Assembly (NCBI GenBank): GCA_964035795.1
Contig: CAXIVU010000298.1
Location: forward strand, 1-64,000
Length of the DNA: 64,000 nt
Direction: 5' to 3'
Origin: Pterobdella sp. o SKG-2022
Taxonomy: Eukaryota; Annelida; Clitellata; Hirudinida; Piscicolidae
Positions 15,701-22,713 of this stretch are shown in pieces (position 1 is the stretch's first letter; the number at the start of each line of letters is the position of its first letter). The notes under the pieces were generated by a model, which saw only the letters and a program-made list of their open reading frames with translations, did no database searches and had not been told where the DNA came from. The position numbers and the translations under genes were made by a program.

Positions 15701-18700
15701 CAGAAATGTTGTCTAAATCTACGCCAACAGTTACTACTGTAGAAACAACAACGCCAACTACAATAACTGTAACAACAACTTCATTGGCTACAGCTACAAC
15801 AGTTTCGACAACGATTGCAACATCAACGCAAACAACAACTGTTATTATGACAACAACGACAGAAATGTTGTCTAAATCTACGCCAACAGTTACTACTGTA
15901 GAAACAACAACGCCAACTACAATAACTGTAACAACAACTTCATTGGCTACAGCTACAACAGTTTCGACAACGATTGCAACATCAACGCAAACAACAACTG
16001 TTATTATGACAACAACGACAGAAATGTTGTCTAAATCTACGCCAACAGTTACTACTGTAGAAACAACAACGCCAACTACAATAACTGTAACAACAACTTC
16101 ATTGGCTACAGCTACAACAGTTTCGACAACGATTGCAACATCAACGCAAACAACAACTGTTATTATGACAACAACGACAGAAATGTTGTCTAAATCTACG
16201 CCAACAGTTACTACTGTAGAAACAACAACGCCAACTACAATAACTGTAACAACAACTTCATTGGCTACAGCTACAACAGTTTCGACAACGATTGCAACAT
16301 CAACGCAAACAACAACTGTTATTATGACAACAACGACAGAAATGTTGTCTAAATCTACGCCAACAGTTACTACTGTAGAAACAACAACGCCAACTACAAT
16401 AACTGTAACAACAACTTCATTGGCTACAGCTACAACAGTTTCGACAACGATTGCAACATCAACGCAAACAACAACTGTTATTATGACAACAACGACAGAA
16501 ATGTTGTCTAAATCTACGCCAACAGTTACTACTGTAGAAACAACAACGCCAACTACAATAACTGTAACAACAACTTCATTGGCTACAGCTACAACAGTTT
16601 CGACAACGATTGCAACATCAACGCAAACAACAACTGTTATTATGACAACAACGACAGAAATGTTGTCTAAATCTACGCCAACAGTTACTACTGTAGAAAC
16701 AACAACGCCAACTACAATAACTGTAACAACAACTTCATTGGCTACAGCTACAACAGTTTCGACAACGATTGCAACATCAACGCAAACAACAACTGTTATT
16801 ATGACAACAACGACAGAAATGTTGTCTAAATCTACGCCAACAGTTACTACTGTAGAAACAACAACGCCAACTACAATAACTGTAACAACAACTTCATTGG
16901 CTACAGCTACAACAGTTTCGACAACGATTGCAACATCAACGCAAACAACAACTGTTATTATGACAACAACGACAGAAATGTTGTCTAAATCTACGCCAAC
17001 AGTTACTACTGTAGAAACAACAACGCCAACTACAATAACTGTAACAACAACTTCATTGGCTACAGCTACAACAGTTTCGACAACGATTGCAACATCAACG
17101 CAAACAACAACTGTTATTATGACAACAACGACAGAAATGTTGTCTAAATCTACGCCAACAGTTACTACTGTAGAAACAACAACGCCAACTACAATAACTG
17201 TAACAACAACTTCATTGGCTACAGCTACAACAGTTTCGACAACGATTGCAACATCAACGCAAACAACAACTGTTATTATGACAACAACGACAGAAATGTT
17301 GTCTAAATCTACGCCAACAGTTACTACTGTAGAAACAACAACGCCAACTACAATAACTGTAACAACAACTTCATTGGCTACAGCTACAACAGTTTCGACA
17401 ACGATTGCAACATCAACGCAAACAACAACTGTTATTATGACAACAACGACAGAAATGTTGTCTAAATCTACGCCAACAGTTACTACTGTAGAAACAACAA
17501 CGCCAACTACAATAACTGTAACAACAACTTCATTGGCTACAGCTACAACAGTTTCGACAACGATTGCAACATCAACGCAAACAACAACTGTTATTATGAC
17601 AACAACGACAGAAATGTTGTCTAAATCTACGCCAACAGTTACTACTGTAGAAACAACAACGCCAACTACAATAACTGTAACAACAACTTCATTGGCTACA
17701 GCTACAACAGTTTCGACAACGATTGCAACATCAACGCAAACAACAACTGTTATTATGACAACAACGACAGAAATGTTGTCTAAATCTACGCCAACAGTTA
17801 CTACTGTAGAAACAACAACGCCAACTACAATAACTGTAACAACAACTTCATTGGCTACAGCTACAACAGTTTCGACAACGATTGCAACATCAACGCAAAC
17901 AACAACTGTTATTATGACAACAACGACAGAAATGTTGTCTAAATCTACGCCAACAGTTACTACTGTAGAAACAACAACGCCAACTACAATAACTGTAACA
18001 ACAACTTCATTGGCTACAGCTACAACAGTTTCGACAACGATTGCAACATCAACGCAAACAACAACTGTTATTATGACAACAACGACAGAAATGTTGTCTA
18101 AATCTACGCCAACAGTTACTACTGTAGAAACAACAACGCCAACTACAATAACTGTAACAACAACTTCATTGGCTACAGCTACAACAGTTTCGACAACGAT
18201 TGCAACATCAACGCAAACAACAACTGTTATTATGACAACAACGACAGAAATGTTGTCTAAATCTACGCCAACAGTTACTACTGTAGAAACAACAACGCCA
18301 ACTACAATAACTGTAACAACAACTTCATTGGCTACAGCTACAACAGTTTCGACAACGATTGCAACATCAACGCAAACAACAACTGTTATTATGACAACAA
18401 CGACAGAAATGTTGTCTAAATCTACGCCAACAGTTACTACTGTAGAAACAACAACGCCAACTACAATAACTGTAACAACAACTTCATTGGCTACAGCTAC
18501 AACAGTTTCGACAACGATTGCAACATCAACGCAAACAACAACTGTTATTATGACAACAACGACAGAAATGTTGTCTAAATCTACGCCAACAGTTACTACT
18601 GTAGAAACAACAACGCCAACTACAATAACTGTAACAACAACTTCATTGGCTACAGCTACAACAGTTTCGACAACGATTGCAACATCAACGCAAACAACAA

Positions 18701-21700
18701 CTGTTATTATGACAACAACGACAGAAATGTTGTCTAAATCTACGCCAACAGTTACTACTGTAGAAACAACAACGCCAACTACAATAACTGTAACAACAAC
18801 TTCATTGGCTACAGCTACAACAGTTTCGACAACGATTGCAACATCAACGCAAACAACAACTGTTATTATGACAACAACGACAGAAATGTTGTCTAAATCT
18901 ACGCCAACAGTTACTACTGTAGAAACAACAACGCCAACTACAATAACTGTAACAACAACTTCATTGGCTACAGCTACAACAGTTTCGACAACGATTGCAA
19001 CATCAACGCAAACAACAACTGTTATTATGACAACAACGACAGAAATGTTGTCTAAATCTACGCCAACAGTTACTACTGTAGAAACAACAACGCCAACTAC
19101 AATAACTGTAACAACAACTTCATTGGCTACAGCTACAACAGTTTCGACAACGATTGCAACATCAACGCAAACAACAACTGTTATTATGACAACAACGACA
19201 GAAATGTTGTCTAAATCTACGCCAACAGTTACTACTGTAGAAACAACAACGCCAACTACAATAACTGTAACAACAACTTCATTGGCTACAGCTACAACAG
19301 TTTCGACAACGATTGCAACATCAACGCAAACAACAACTGTTATTATGACAACAACGACAGAAATGTTGTCTAAATCTACGCCAACAGTTACTACTGTAGA
19401 AACAACAACGCCAACTACAATAACTGTAACAACAACTTCATTGGCTACAGCTACAACAGTTTCGACAACGATTGCAACATCAACGCAAACAACAACTGTT
19501 ATTGTGACAACAACGACAGAAATGTTGTCTAAATCTACGCCAACAGTTACTACTGTAGAAACAACAACGCCAACTACAATAACTGTAACAACAACTTCAT
19601 TGGCTACAGCTACAACAGTTTCGACAACGATTGCAACATCAACGCAAACAACAACTGTTATTATGACAACAACGACAGAAATGTTGTCTAAATCTACGCC
19701 AACAGTTACTACTGTAGAAACAACAACGCCAACTACAATAACTGTAACAACAACTTCATTGGCTACAGCTACAACAGTTTCGACAACGATTGCAACATCA
19801 ACGCAAACAACAACTGTTATTATGACAACAACGACAGAAATGTTGTCTAAATCTACGCCAACAGTTACTACTGTAGAAACAACAACGCCAACTACAATAA
19901 CTGTAACAACAACTTCATTGGCTACAGCTACAACAGTTTCGACAACGATTGCAACATCAACGCAAACAACAACTGTTATTATGACAACAACGACAGAAAT
20001 GTTGTCTAAATCTACGCCAACAGTTACTACTGTAGAAACAACAACGCCAACTACAATAACTGTAACAACAACTTCATTGGCTACAGCTACAACAGTTTCG
20101 ACAACGATTGCAACATCAACGCAAACAACAACTGTTATTATGACAACAACGACAGAAATGTTGTCTAAATCTACGCCAACAGTTACTACTGTAGAAACAA
20201 CAACGCCAACTACAATAACTGTAACAACAACTTCATTGGCTACAGCTACAACAGTTTCGACAACGATTGCAACATCAACGCAAACAACAACTGTTATTAT
20301 GACAACAACGACAGAAATGTTGTCTAAATCTACGCCAACAGTTACTACTGTAGAAACAACAACGCCAACTACAATAACTGTAACAACAACTTCATTGGCT
20401 ACAGCTACAACAGTTTCGACAACGATTGCAACATCAACGCAAACAACAACTGTTATTATGACAACAACGACAGAAATGTTGTCTAAATCTACGCCAACAG
20501 TTACTACTGTAGAAACAACAACGCCAACTACAATAACTGTAACAACAACTTCATTGGCTACAGCTACAACAGTTTCGACAACGATTGCAACATCAACGCA
20601 AACAACAACTGTTATTATGACAACAACGACAGAAATGTTGTCTAAATCTACGCCAACAGTTACTACTGTAGAAACAACAACGCCAACTACAATAACTGTA
20701 ACAACAACTTCATTGGCTACAGCTACAACAGTTTCGACAACGATTGCAACATCAACGCAAACAACAACTGTTATTATGACAACAACGACAGAAATGTTGT
20801 CTAAATCTACGCCAACAGTTACTACTGTAGAAACAACAACGCCAACTACAATAACTGTAACAACAACTTCATTGGCTACAGCTACAACAGTTTCGACAAC
20901 GATTGCAACATCAACGCAAACAACAACTGTTATTATGACAACAACGACAGAAATGTTGTCTAAATCTACGCCAACAGTTACTACTGTAGAAACAACAACG
21001 CCAACTACAATAACTGTAACAACAACTTCATTGGCTACAGCTACAACAGTTTCGACAACGATTGCAACATCAACGCAAACAACAACTGTTATTATGACAA
21101 CAACGACAGAAATGTTGTCTAAATCTACGCCAACAGTTACTACTGTAGAAACAACAACGCCAACTACAATAACTGTAACAACAACTTCATTGGCTACAGC
21201 TACAACAGTTTCGACAACGATTGCAACATCAACGCAAACAACAACTGTTATTATGACAACAACGACAGAAATGTTGTCTAAATCTACGCCAACAGTTACT
21301 ACTGTAGAAACAACAACGCCAACTACAATAACTGTAACAACAACTTCATTGGCTACAGCTACAACAGTTTCGACAACGATTGCAACATCAACGCAAACAA
21401 CAACTGTTATTATGACAACAACGACAGAAATGTTGTCTAAATCTACGCCAACAGTTACTACTGTAGAAACAACAACGCCAACTACAATAACTGTAACAAC
21501 AACTTCATTGGCTACAGCTACAACAGTTTCGACAACGATTGCAACATCAACGCAAACAACAACTGTTATTATGACAACAACGACAGAAATGTTGTCTAAA
21601 TCTACGCCAACAGTTACTACTGTAGAAACAACAACGCCAACTACAATAACTGTAACAACAACTTCATTGGCTACAGCTACAACAGTTTCGACAACGATTG

Positions 21701-22713
21701 CAACATCAACGCAAACAACAACTGTTATTATGACAACAACGACAGAAATGTTGTCTAAATCTACGCCAACAGTTACTACTGTAGAAACAACAACGCCAAC
21801 TACAATAACTGTAACAACAACTTCATTGGCTACAGCTACAACAGTTTCGACAACGATTGCAACATCAACGCAAACAACAACTGTTATTATGACAACAACG
21901 ACAGAAATGTTGTCTAAATCTACGCCAACAGTTACTACTGTAGAAACAACAACGCCAACTACAATAACTGTAACAACAACTTCATTGGCTACAGCTACAA
22001 CAGTTTCGACAACGATTGCAACATCAACGCAAACAACAACTGTTATTATGACAACAACGACAGAAATGTTGTCTAAATCTACGCCAACAGTTACTACTGT
22101 AGAAACAACAACGCCAACTACAATAACTGTAACAACAACTTCATTGGCTACAGCTACAACAGTTTCGACAACGATTGCAACATCAACGCAAACAACAACT
22201 GTTATTATGACAACAACGACAGAAATGTTGTCTAAATCTACGCCAACAGTTACTACTGTAGAAACAACAACGCCAACTACAATAACTGTAACAACAACTT
22301 CATTGGCTACAGCTACAACAGTTTCGACAACGATTGCAACATCAACGCAAACAACAACTGTTATTATGACAACAACGACAGAAATGTTGTCTAAATCTAC
22401 GCCAACAGTTACTACTGTAGAAACAACAACGCCAACTACAATAACTGTAACAACAACTTCATTGGCTACAGCTACAACAGTTTCGACAACGATTGCAACA
22501 TCAACGCAAACAACAACTGTTATTATGACAACAACGACAGAAATGTTGTCTAAATCTACGCCAACAGTTACTACTGTAGAAACAACAACGCCAACTACAA
22601 TAACTGTAACAACAACTTCATTGGCTACAGCTACAACAGTTTCGACAACGATTGCAACAATCAACGCAAACAACAACTGTTATTATGACAACAACGACAG
22701 AAATGTTGTCTAA
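1..22713 (+). CDS. Giant Thr-rich mucin-like repeat protein, segment 1 (5' open, ends after +1 frameshift)
   Basis: The frame is open from base 1, so the start lies left of the window; the TTG at 43 is an ordinary Leu codon of the repeat. About 7,550 in-frame codons give roughly 142 copies of a 53-residue unit beginning LATATTVSTT and ending TVTTTS, with TTTTEMLSKSTPT in the middle. The consensus has 27 Thr, 5 Ser, 2 Pro, 2 Glu and 1 Lys, with no Cys, aromatic residue, Asn or Gly. That predicts an extended, disordered chain with many possible O-glycosylation sites and no N-glycosylation sequon. Frequent variants are IT/IS near the unit end, VIM/VRM, E/K and T/K. No signal peptide, membrane segment or folded domain is visible. 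An extra A near 22659 shifts the frame, adds 16 Asn/Tyr-rich codons and reaches TAA at 22711-22713; the same repeat frame continues one base out of phase. A surface or secreted role is inferred from composition only. Confidence 0.6.
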   Translation, partial: ETTTPTTISVTTTSLATATTVSTTIATSTQTTTVIMTTTTEMLSKSTPTVTTVETTTPTTISVTTTSLATATTVSTTIATSTQTTTVIMTTTTEMLSKSTPTVTTVETTTPTTISVTTTSLATATTVSTTNALSTQTTTVIMTTKTEMLSKSTPTVTTVETITPTTITVTTTSLATATTVSTTIATSTQTTTVIMTTTTEMLSKSTPTVTTVETTTPTTITVTTTSLATATTVSTTIATSTQTTTVIMTTTTEMLSKSTPTVTTVETTTPTTITVTTTSLATATTVSTTIATSTQTTTVIMTTTTEMLSKSTPTVTTVETSTPTTITVTTTSLATATTVSTTIATSTQTTTVIMTTTTEMLSKSTPTVTTVETTTPTTISVTTTSLATATTVSTTIATSTQTTTVIMTTTTEMLSKSTPTVTTVETTTPTTITVTTTSLATATTVSTTIATSTQTTTVIMTTKTEMLSKSTPTVTTVETITPTTITVTTSSLATATTVSTTIATSTQTTTVIMTTTTEMLSKSTPTVTTVETTTPTTISVTTTSLATATTVSTTIATSTQTTTVIMTTTTEMLSKSTPTVTTVKTTTPTTITVTTTSLATATTVSTTIATSTQTTTVIMTTTTEMLSKSTPTVTTVETTTPTTISVTTTSLATATTVSTTIATSTQTTTVIMTTTTEMLSKSTPTVTTVETTMPTTITVTTTSLATATTVSTTIATSTQTTTVFMTTTTEMLSKSTPTVTTVETTTPTTITVTTTSLATATTVSTTIATSTQTTTVIMTTTTEMLSKSTPTVTTVETTTPTTISVTTTSLATATTVSTTIATSTQTTTVIMTTTTEMLSKSTPTVTTVKTTTPTTITVTTTSLATATTVSTTIATSTQTTTVIMTTTTEMLSKSTPTVTTVETTTPTTISVTTTSLATATTVSTTIATSTQTTTVIMTTTTEMLSKSTPTVTTVETTMPTTITVTTTSLATATTVSTTIATSTQTTTVIMTTTTEMLSKSTPTVTTVETTTPTTITVTTTSLATATTVSTTIATSTQTTTVIMTTTTEMLSKSTPTVTTVETTTPTTITVTTTSLATATTVSTTIATSTQTTTVIMTTTTEMLSKSTPTVTTVETTTPTTITVTTTSLATATTVSTTIATSTQTTTVIMTTTTEMLSKSTPTVTTVETSTPTTITVTTTSLATATTVSTTIATSTQTTTVIMTTTTEMLSKSTPTVTTVETTTPTTISVTTTSLATATTVSTTIATSTQTTTVIMTTTTEMLSKSTPTVTTVETTTPTTITVTTTSLATATTVSTTIATSTQTTTVIMTTTTEMLSKSTPTVTTVETTTPTTITVTTTSLATATTVSTTIATSTQTTTVIMTTTTEMLSKSTPTVTTVETTTPTTITVTTTSLATATTVSTTIATSTQTTTVIMTTTTEMLSKSTPTVTTVETTTPTTITVTTTSLATATTVSTTIATSTQTTTVIMTTTTEMLSKSTPTVTTVETTTPTTITVTTTSLATATTVSTTIATSTQTTTVIMTTTTEMLSKSTPTVTTVETTTPTTITVTTTSLATATTVSTTIATSTQTTTVIMTTTTEMLSKSTPTVTTVETTTPTTITVTTTSLATATTVSTTIATSTQTTTVIMTTTTEMLSKSTPTVTTVETTTPTTITVTTTSLATATTVSTTIATSTQTTTVIMTTTTEMLSKSTPTVTTVETTTPTTITVTTTSLATATTVSTTIATSTQTTTVIMTTTTEMLSKSTPTVTTVETTTPTTITVTTTSLATATTVSTTIATSTQTTTVIMTTTTEMLSKSTPTVTTVETTTPTTITVTTTSLATATTVSTTIATSTQTTTVIMTTTTEMLSKSTPTVTTVETTTPTTITVTTTSLATATTVSTTIATSTQTTTVIMTTTTEMLSKSTPTVTTVETTTPTTITVTTTSLATATTVSTTIATSTQTTTVIMTTTTEMLSKSTPTVTTVETTTPTTISVTTTSLATATTVSTTIATSTQTTTVIMTTTTEMLSKSTPTVTTVETTTPTTITVTTTSLATATTVSTTIATSTQTTTVRMTTTTEMLSESTPTVTTVETTTPTTITVTTTSLATATTVSTTIATSTQTTTVIMTTTTEMLSKSTPTVTTVETTTPTTITVTTTSLATATTVSTTIATSTQTTTVIMTTTTEMLSKSTPTVTTVETTTPTTITVTTTSLATATTFSTTIATSTQTTTVIMTTTTEMLSKSTPTVTTVETTTPTTITVTTTSLATATTVSTTIATSTQTTTVIMTTTTEMLSKSTPTVTTVETTTPTTITVTTTSLATATTVSTTIATSTQTTTVIMTTTTEMLSKSTPTVTTVETTTPTTISVTTTSLATATTVSTTIATSTQTTTVIMTTTTEMLSKSTPTVTTVETTTPTTISVTTTSLATATTVSTTIATSTQTTTVIMTTTTEMLSKSTPTVTTVETTTPTTISVTTTSLATATTVSTTIATSTQTTTVIMTTTTEMLSKSTPTVTTVETTTPTTITVTTTSLATATTVSTTIATSTQTTTVIMTTTTEMLSKFTPTVTTVETTTPTTISVTTTSLATATTVSTTIATSTQTTTVIMTTTTEMLSKSTPTVTTVETTTPTTITVRTTSLATATTVSTTIATSTQTTTVIMTTTTEMLSKSTPTVTTVETTTPTTITVTTTSLATATTVSTTIATSTQTTTVIMTTTTEMLSKSTPTVTTVETTTPTTISVTTTSLATATTVSTTIATSTQTTTVIMTTTTEMLSKSTPTVTTVETTTPTTITVTTTSLATATTVSTTIATSTQTTTVRMTTTTEMLSKSTPTVTTVETTTPTTITVRTTSLATATTVSTTIATSTQTTTVIMTTTTEMLSKSTPTVTTVETTTPTTITVTTTSLATATTVSTTIATSTQTTTVIMTTTTEMLSKSTPTVTTVETTTPTTISVTTTSLATATTVSTTIATSTQTTTVIMTTTTEMLSKSTPTVTTVETTTPTTITVTTTSLATATTVSTTIATSTQTTTVIMTTTTEMLSKSTPTVTTVETTTPTTISVTTTSLATATTVSTTIATSTQTTTVIMTTTTEMLSKSTPTVTTVETTTSTTITVTTTSLATATTVSTTIATSTQTTTVIITTTTEMLSKSTPTVTTVETTTPTTITVTTTSLATATTVSTTIATSTQTTTVIMTTMTEMLSKSTPTVTTVETTTPTTITVTTTSLATATTVSTTIATSTQTTTVIMTTTTEMLSKSTPTVTTVETTTPTTITVTTTSLATATTVSTTIATSTQTTTVIMTTTTEMLSKSTPTVTTVETTTPTTITVTTTSLATATTVSTTIATSTQTTTVIMTTTTEMLSKSTPTVTTVETTTPTTITVTTTSLATATTVSTTIATSTQTTTVIMTTTTEMLSKSTPTVTTVETTTPTTISVTTTSLATATTVSTTIATSTQTTTVIMTTTTEMLSKSTPTVTTVETTTPTTISVTTTSLATATTVSTTIATSTQTTTVIMTTTTEMLSKSTPTVTTVETTTPTTISVTTTSLATATTVSTTIATSTQTTTVIMTTTTEMLSKSTPTVTTVETTTPTTITVTTTSLATATTVSTTIATSTQTTTVIMTTTTEMLSKFTPTVTTVETTTPTTISVTTTSLATATTVSTTIATSTQTTTVIMTTTTEMLSKSTPTVTTVETTTPTTITVRTTSLATATTVSTTIATSTQTTTVIMTTTTEMLSKSTPTVTTVETTTPTTITVTTTSLATATTVSTTIATSTQTTTVIMTTTTEMLSKSTPTVTTVETTTPTTISVTTTSLATATTVSTTIATSTQTTTVIMTTTTEMLSKSTPTVTTVETTTPTTITVTTTSLATATTVSTTIATSTQTTTVRMTTTTEMLSKSTPTVTTVETTTPTTITVRTTSLATATTVSTTIATSTQTTTVIMTTTTEMLSKSTPTVTTVETTTPTTITVTTTSLATATTVSTTIATSTQTTTVIMTTTTEMLSKSTPTVTTVETTTPTTITVTTTSLATATTVSTTIATSTQTTTVIMTTTTEMLSKSTPTVTTVETTTPTTITVTTTSLATATTVSTTIATSTQTTTVIMTTTTEMLSKSTPTVTTVETTTPTTITVTTTSLATATTVSTTIATSTQTTTVIMTTTTEMLSKSTPTVTTVETTTPTTITVTTTSLATATTVSTTIATSTQTTTVIMTTTTEMLSKSTPTVTTVETTTPTTITVTTTSLATATTVSTTIATSTQTTTVIMTTTTEMLSKSTPTVTTVETTTPTTITVTTTSLATATTVSTTIATSTQTTTVIMTTTTEMLSKSTPTVTTVETTTPTTITVTTTSLATATTVSTTIATSTQTTTVIMTTTTEMLSKSTPTVTTVETTTPTTITVTTTSLATATTVSTTIATSTQTTTVIMTTTTEMLSKSTPTVTTVETTTPTTITVTTTSLATATTVSTTIATSTQTTTVIMTTTTEMLSKSTPTVTTVETTTPTTITVTTTSLATATTVSTTIATSTQTTTVIMTTTTEMLSKSTPTVTTVETTTPTTITVTTTSLATATTVSTTIATSTQTTTVIMTTTTEMLSKSTPTVTTVETTTPTTITVTTTSLATATTVSTTIATSTQTTTVIMTTTTEMLSKSTPTVTTVETTTPTTITVTTTSLATATTVSTTIATSTQTTTVIMTTTTEMLSKSTPTVTTVETTTPTTITVTTTSLATATTVSTTIATSTQTTTVIMTTTTEMLSKSTPTVTTVETTTPTTITVTTTSLATATTVSTTIATSTQTTTVIMTTTTEMLSKSTPTVTTVETTTPTTITVTTTSLATATTVSTTIATSTQTTTVIMTTTTEMLSKSTPTVTTVETTTPTTITVTTTSLATATTVSTTIATSTQTTTVIMTTTTEMLSKSTPTVTTVETTTPTTITVTTTSLATATTVSTTIATSTQTTTVIMTTTTEMLSKSTPTVTTVETTTPTTITVTTTSLATATTVSTTIATSTQTTTVIMTTTTEMLSKSTPTVTTVETTTPTTITVTTTSLATATTVSTTIATSTQTTTVIMTTTTEMLSKSTPTVTTVETTTPTTITVTTTSLATATTVSTTIATSTQTTTVIMTTTTEMLSKSTPTVTTVETTTPTTITVTTTSLATATTVSTTIATSTQTTTVIMTTTTEMLSKSTPTVTTVETTTPTTITVTTTSLATATTVSTTIATSTQTTTVIMTTTTEMLSKSTPTVTTVETTTPTTITVTTTSLATATTVSTTIATSTQTTTVIMTTTTEMLSKSTPTVTTVETTTPTTITVTTTSLATATTVSTTIATSTQTTTVIMTTTTEMLSKSTPTVTTVETTTPTTITVTTTSLATATTVSTTIATSTQTTTVIMTTTTEMLSKSTPTVTTVETTTPTTITVTTTSLATATTVSTTIATSTQTTTVIMTTTTEMLSKSTPTVTTVETTTPTTITVTTTSLATATTVSTTIATSTQTTTVIMTTTTEMLSKSTPTVTTVETTTPTTITVTTTSLATATTVSTTIATSTQTTTVIMTTTTEMLSKSTPTVTTVETTTPTTITVTTTSLATATTVSTTIATSTQTTTVIMTTTTEMLSKSTPTVTTVETTTPTTITVTTTSLATATTVSTTIATSTQTTTVIMTTTTEMLSKSTPTVTTVETTTPTTITVTTTSLATATTVSTTIATSTQTTTVIMTTTTEMLSKSTPTVTTVETTTPTTITVTTTSLATATTVSTTIATSTQTTTVIMTTTTEMLSKSTPTVTTVETTTPTTITVTTTSLATATTVSTTIATSTQTTTVIMTTTTEMLSKSTPTVTTVETTTPTTITVTTTSLATATTVSTTIATSTQTTTVIMTTTTEMLSKSTPTVTTVETTTPTTITVTTTSLATATTVSTTIATSTQTTTVIMTTTTEMLSKSTPTVTTVETTTPTTITVTTTSLATATTVSTTIATSTQTTTVIMTTTTEMLSKSTPTVTTVETTTPTTITVTTTSLATATTVSTTIATSTQTTTVIMTTTTEMLSKSTPTVTTVETTTPTTITVTTTSLATATTVSTTIATSTQTTTVIMTTTTEMLSKSTPTVTTVETTTPTTITVTTTSLATATTVSTTIATSTQTTTVIMTTTTEMLSKSTPTVTTVETTTPTTITVTTTSLATATTVSTTIATSTQTTTVIMTTTTEMLSKSTPTVTTVETTTPTTITVTTTSLATATTVSTTIATSTQTTTVIMTTTTEMLSKSTPTVTTVETTTPTTITVTTTSLATATTVSTTIATSTQTTTVIMTTTTEMLSKSTPTVTTVETTTPTTITVTTTSLATATTVSTTIATSTQTTTVIMTTTTEMLSKSTPTVTTVETTTPTTITVTTTSLATATTVSTTIATSTQTTTVIMTTTTEMLSKSTPTVTTVETTTPTTITVTTTSLATATTVSTTIATSTQTTTVIMTTTTEMLSKSTPTVTTVETTTPTTITVTTTSLATATTVSTTIATSTQTTTVIMTTTTEMLSKSTPTVTTVETTTPTTITVTTTSLATATTVSTTIATSTQTTTVIVTTTTEMLSKSTPTVTTVETTTPTTITVTTTSLATATTVSTTIATSTQTTTVIMTTTTEMLSKSTPTVTTVETTTPTTITVTTTSLATATTVSTTIATSTQTTTVIMTTTTEMLSKSTPTVTTVETTTPTTITVTTTSLATATTVSTTIATSTQTTTVIMTTTTEMLSKSTPTVTTVETTTPTTITVTTTSLATATTVSTTIATSTQTTTVIMTTTTEMLSKSTPTVTTVETTTPTTITVTTTSLATATTVSTTIATSTQTTTVIMTTTTEMLSKSTPTVTTVETTTPTTITVTTTSLATATTVSTTIATSTQTTTVIMTTTTEMLSKSTPTVTTVETTTPTTITVTTTSLATATTVSTTIATSTQTTTVIMTTTTEMLSKSTPTVTTVETTTPTTITVTTTSLATATTVSTTIATSTQTTTVIMTTTTEMLSKSTPTVTTVETTTPTTITVTTTSLATATTVSTTIATSTQTTTVIMTTTTEMLSKSTPTVTTVETTTPTTITVTTTSLATATTVSTTIATSTQTTTVIMTTTTEMLSKSTPTVTTVETTTPTTITVTTTSLATATTVSTTIATSTQTTTVIMTTTTEMLSKSTPTVTTVETTTPTTITVTTTSLATATTVSTTIATSTQTTTVIMTTTTEMLSKSTPTVTTVETTTPTTITVTTTSLATATTVSTTIATSTQTTTVIMTTTTEMLSKSTPTVTTVETTTPTTITVTTTSLATATTVSTTIATSTQTTTVIMTTTTEMLSKSTPTVTTVETTTPTTITVTTTSLATATTVSTTIATSTQTTTVIMTTTTEMLSKSTPTVTTVETTTPTTITVTTTSLATATTVSTTIATSTQTTTVIMTTTTEMLSKSTPTVTTVETTTPTTITVTTTSLATATTVSTTIATSTQTTTVIMTTTTEMLSKSTPTVTTVETTTPTTITVTTTSLATATTVSTTIATSTQTTTVIMTTTTEMLSKSTPTVTTVETTTPTTITVTTTSLATATTVSTTIATSTQTTTVIMTTTTEMLSKSTPTVTTVETTTPTTITVTTTSLATATTVSTTIATINANNNCYYDNNDRNVV
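6580..8766 (+). repeat. Segmental duplication, copy A (20-unit offset)
   Basis: Thirteen variant positions in this block reappear exactly 3,180 bp downstream: ATTTCT at 7019, 7178, 7337, 7655 and 8132; CCG at 7140 and 8571; TTT for TCT at 7609; ACA for ACG at 7749; AGA for ACA at 7823 and 8459; CGT at 8371; CCT at 8412. The match must begin after the private TTT at 6581 and end before 8768, where ATTTCT is present here but not in copy B. True edges between variants cannot be placed because the units are otherwise identical. Confidence 0.92.
9760..11946 (+). repeat. Segmental duplication, copy B (20-unit offset)
   Basis: Partner of the block at 6580-8766. It carries the same ordered variants 3,180 bp later: 10199, 10320, 10358, 10517, 10789, 10835, 10929, 11003, 11312, 11551, 11592, 11639 and 11751. 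The stretch between the copies holds private changes absent from both (CCA to TCA at 9235, ATG to ATA at 9330, ACG to ATG at 9497), so the two copies are separate. The last shared variant, 11751, is also the last variant before the long uniform block. Confidence 0.92.
11752..22658 (+). repeat. Near-invariant block of about 68 units
   Basis: Read line by line, about 10.9 kb repeats the same 159-bp IT-type unit. The only difference I found is ATG to GTG (Met to Val) at 19504. The rest of the window shows a variant every one or two units, so this block was made or homogenised much more recently, or it was extended by assembly. It starts right after the last variant of the 3,180-bp duplication and ends at the inserted A near 22659. 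A smaller uniform run of about 13 units lies at 3690-5900. Confidence 0.88.
22651..22665 (+). other. +1 frameshift: single inserted A
   Basis: Other units read GCAACATCAACG here; this unit reads GCAACAATCAACG. One extra A (22659 or 22660) makes a 160-bp unit. The change is found once in about 408 units and is not at a long homopolymer. It ends the leftward reading frame at TAA 22711-22713. It also sits at the right-hand end of the nearly invariant block that starts near 11752, with the first variant of the next block (CGT for ATT) at 22841. This could be a true mutation, a base-call error or a join made during assembly. Confidence 0.95.

Noticed and set aside
22652..22654. TTG as the start of a second gene
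   Set aside because: It overlaps the frameshift unit, lies within unbroken repeat and has no upstream signal. It is a phase change of the same frame.
22711..22713. TAA as the natural C-terminus of the protein
   Set aside because: It is reached only in the shifted frame, through TCTAAA that is present in every unit. No C-terminal module precedes it.
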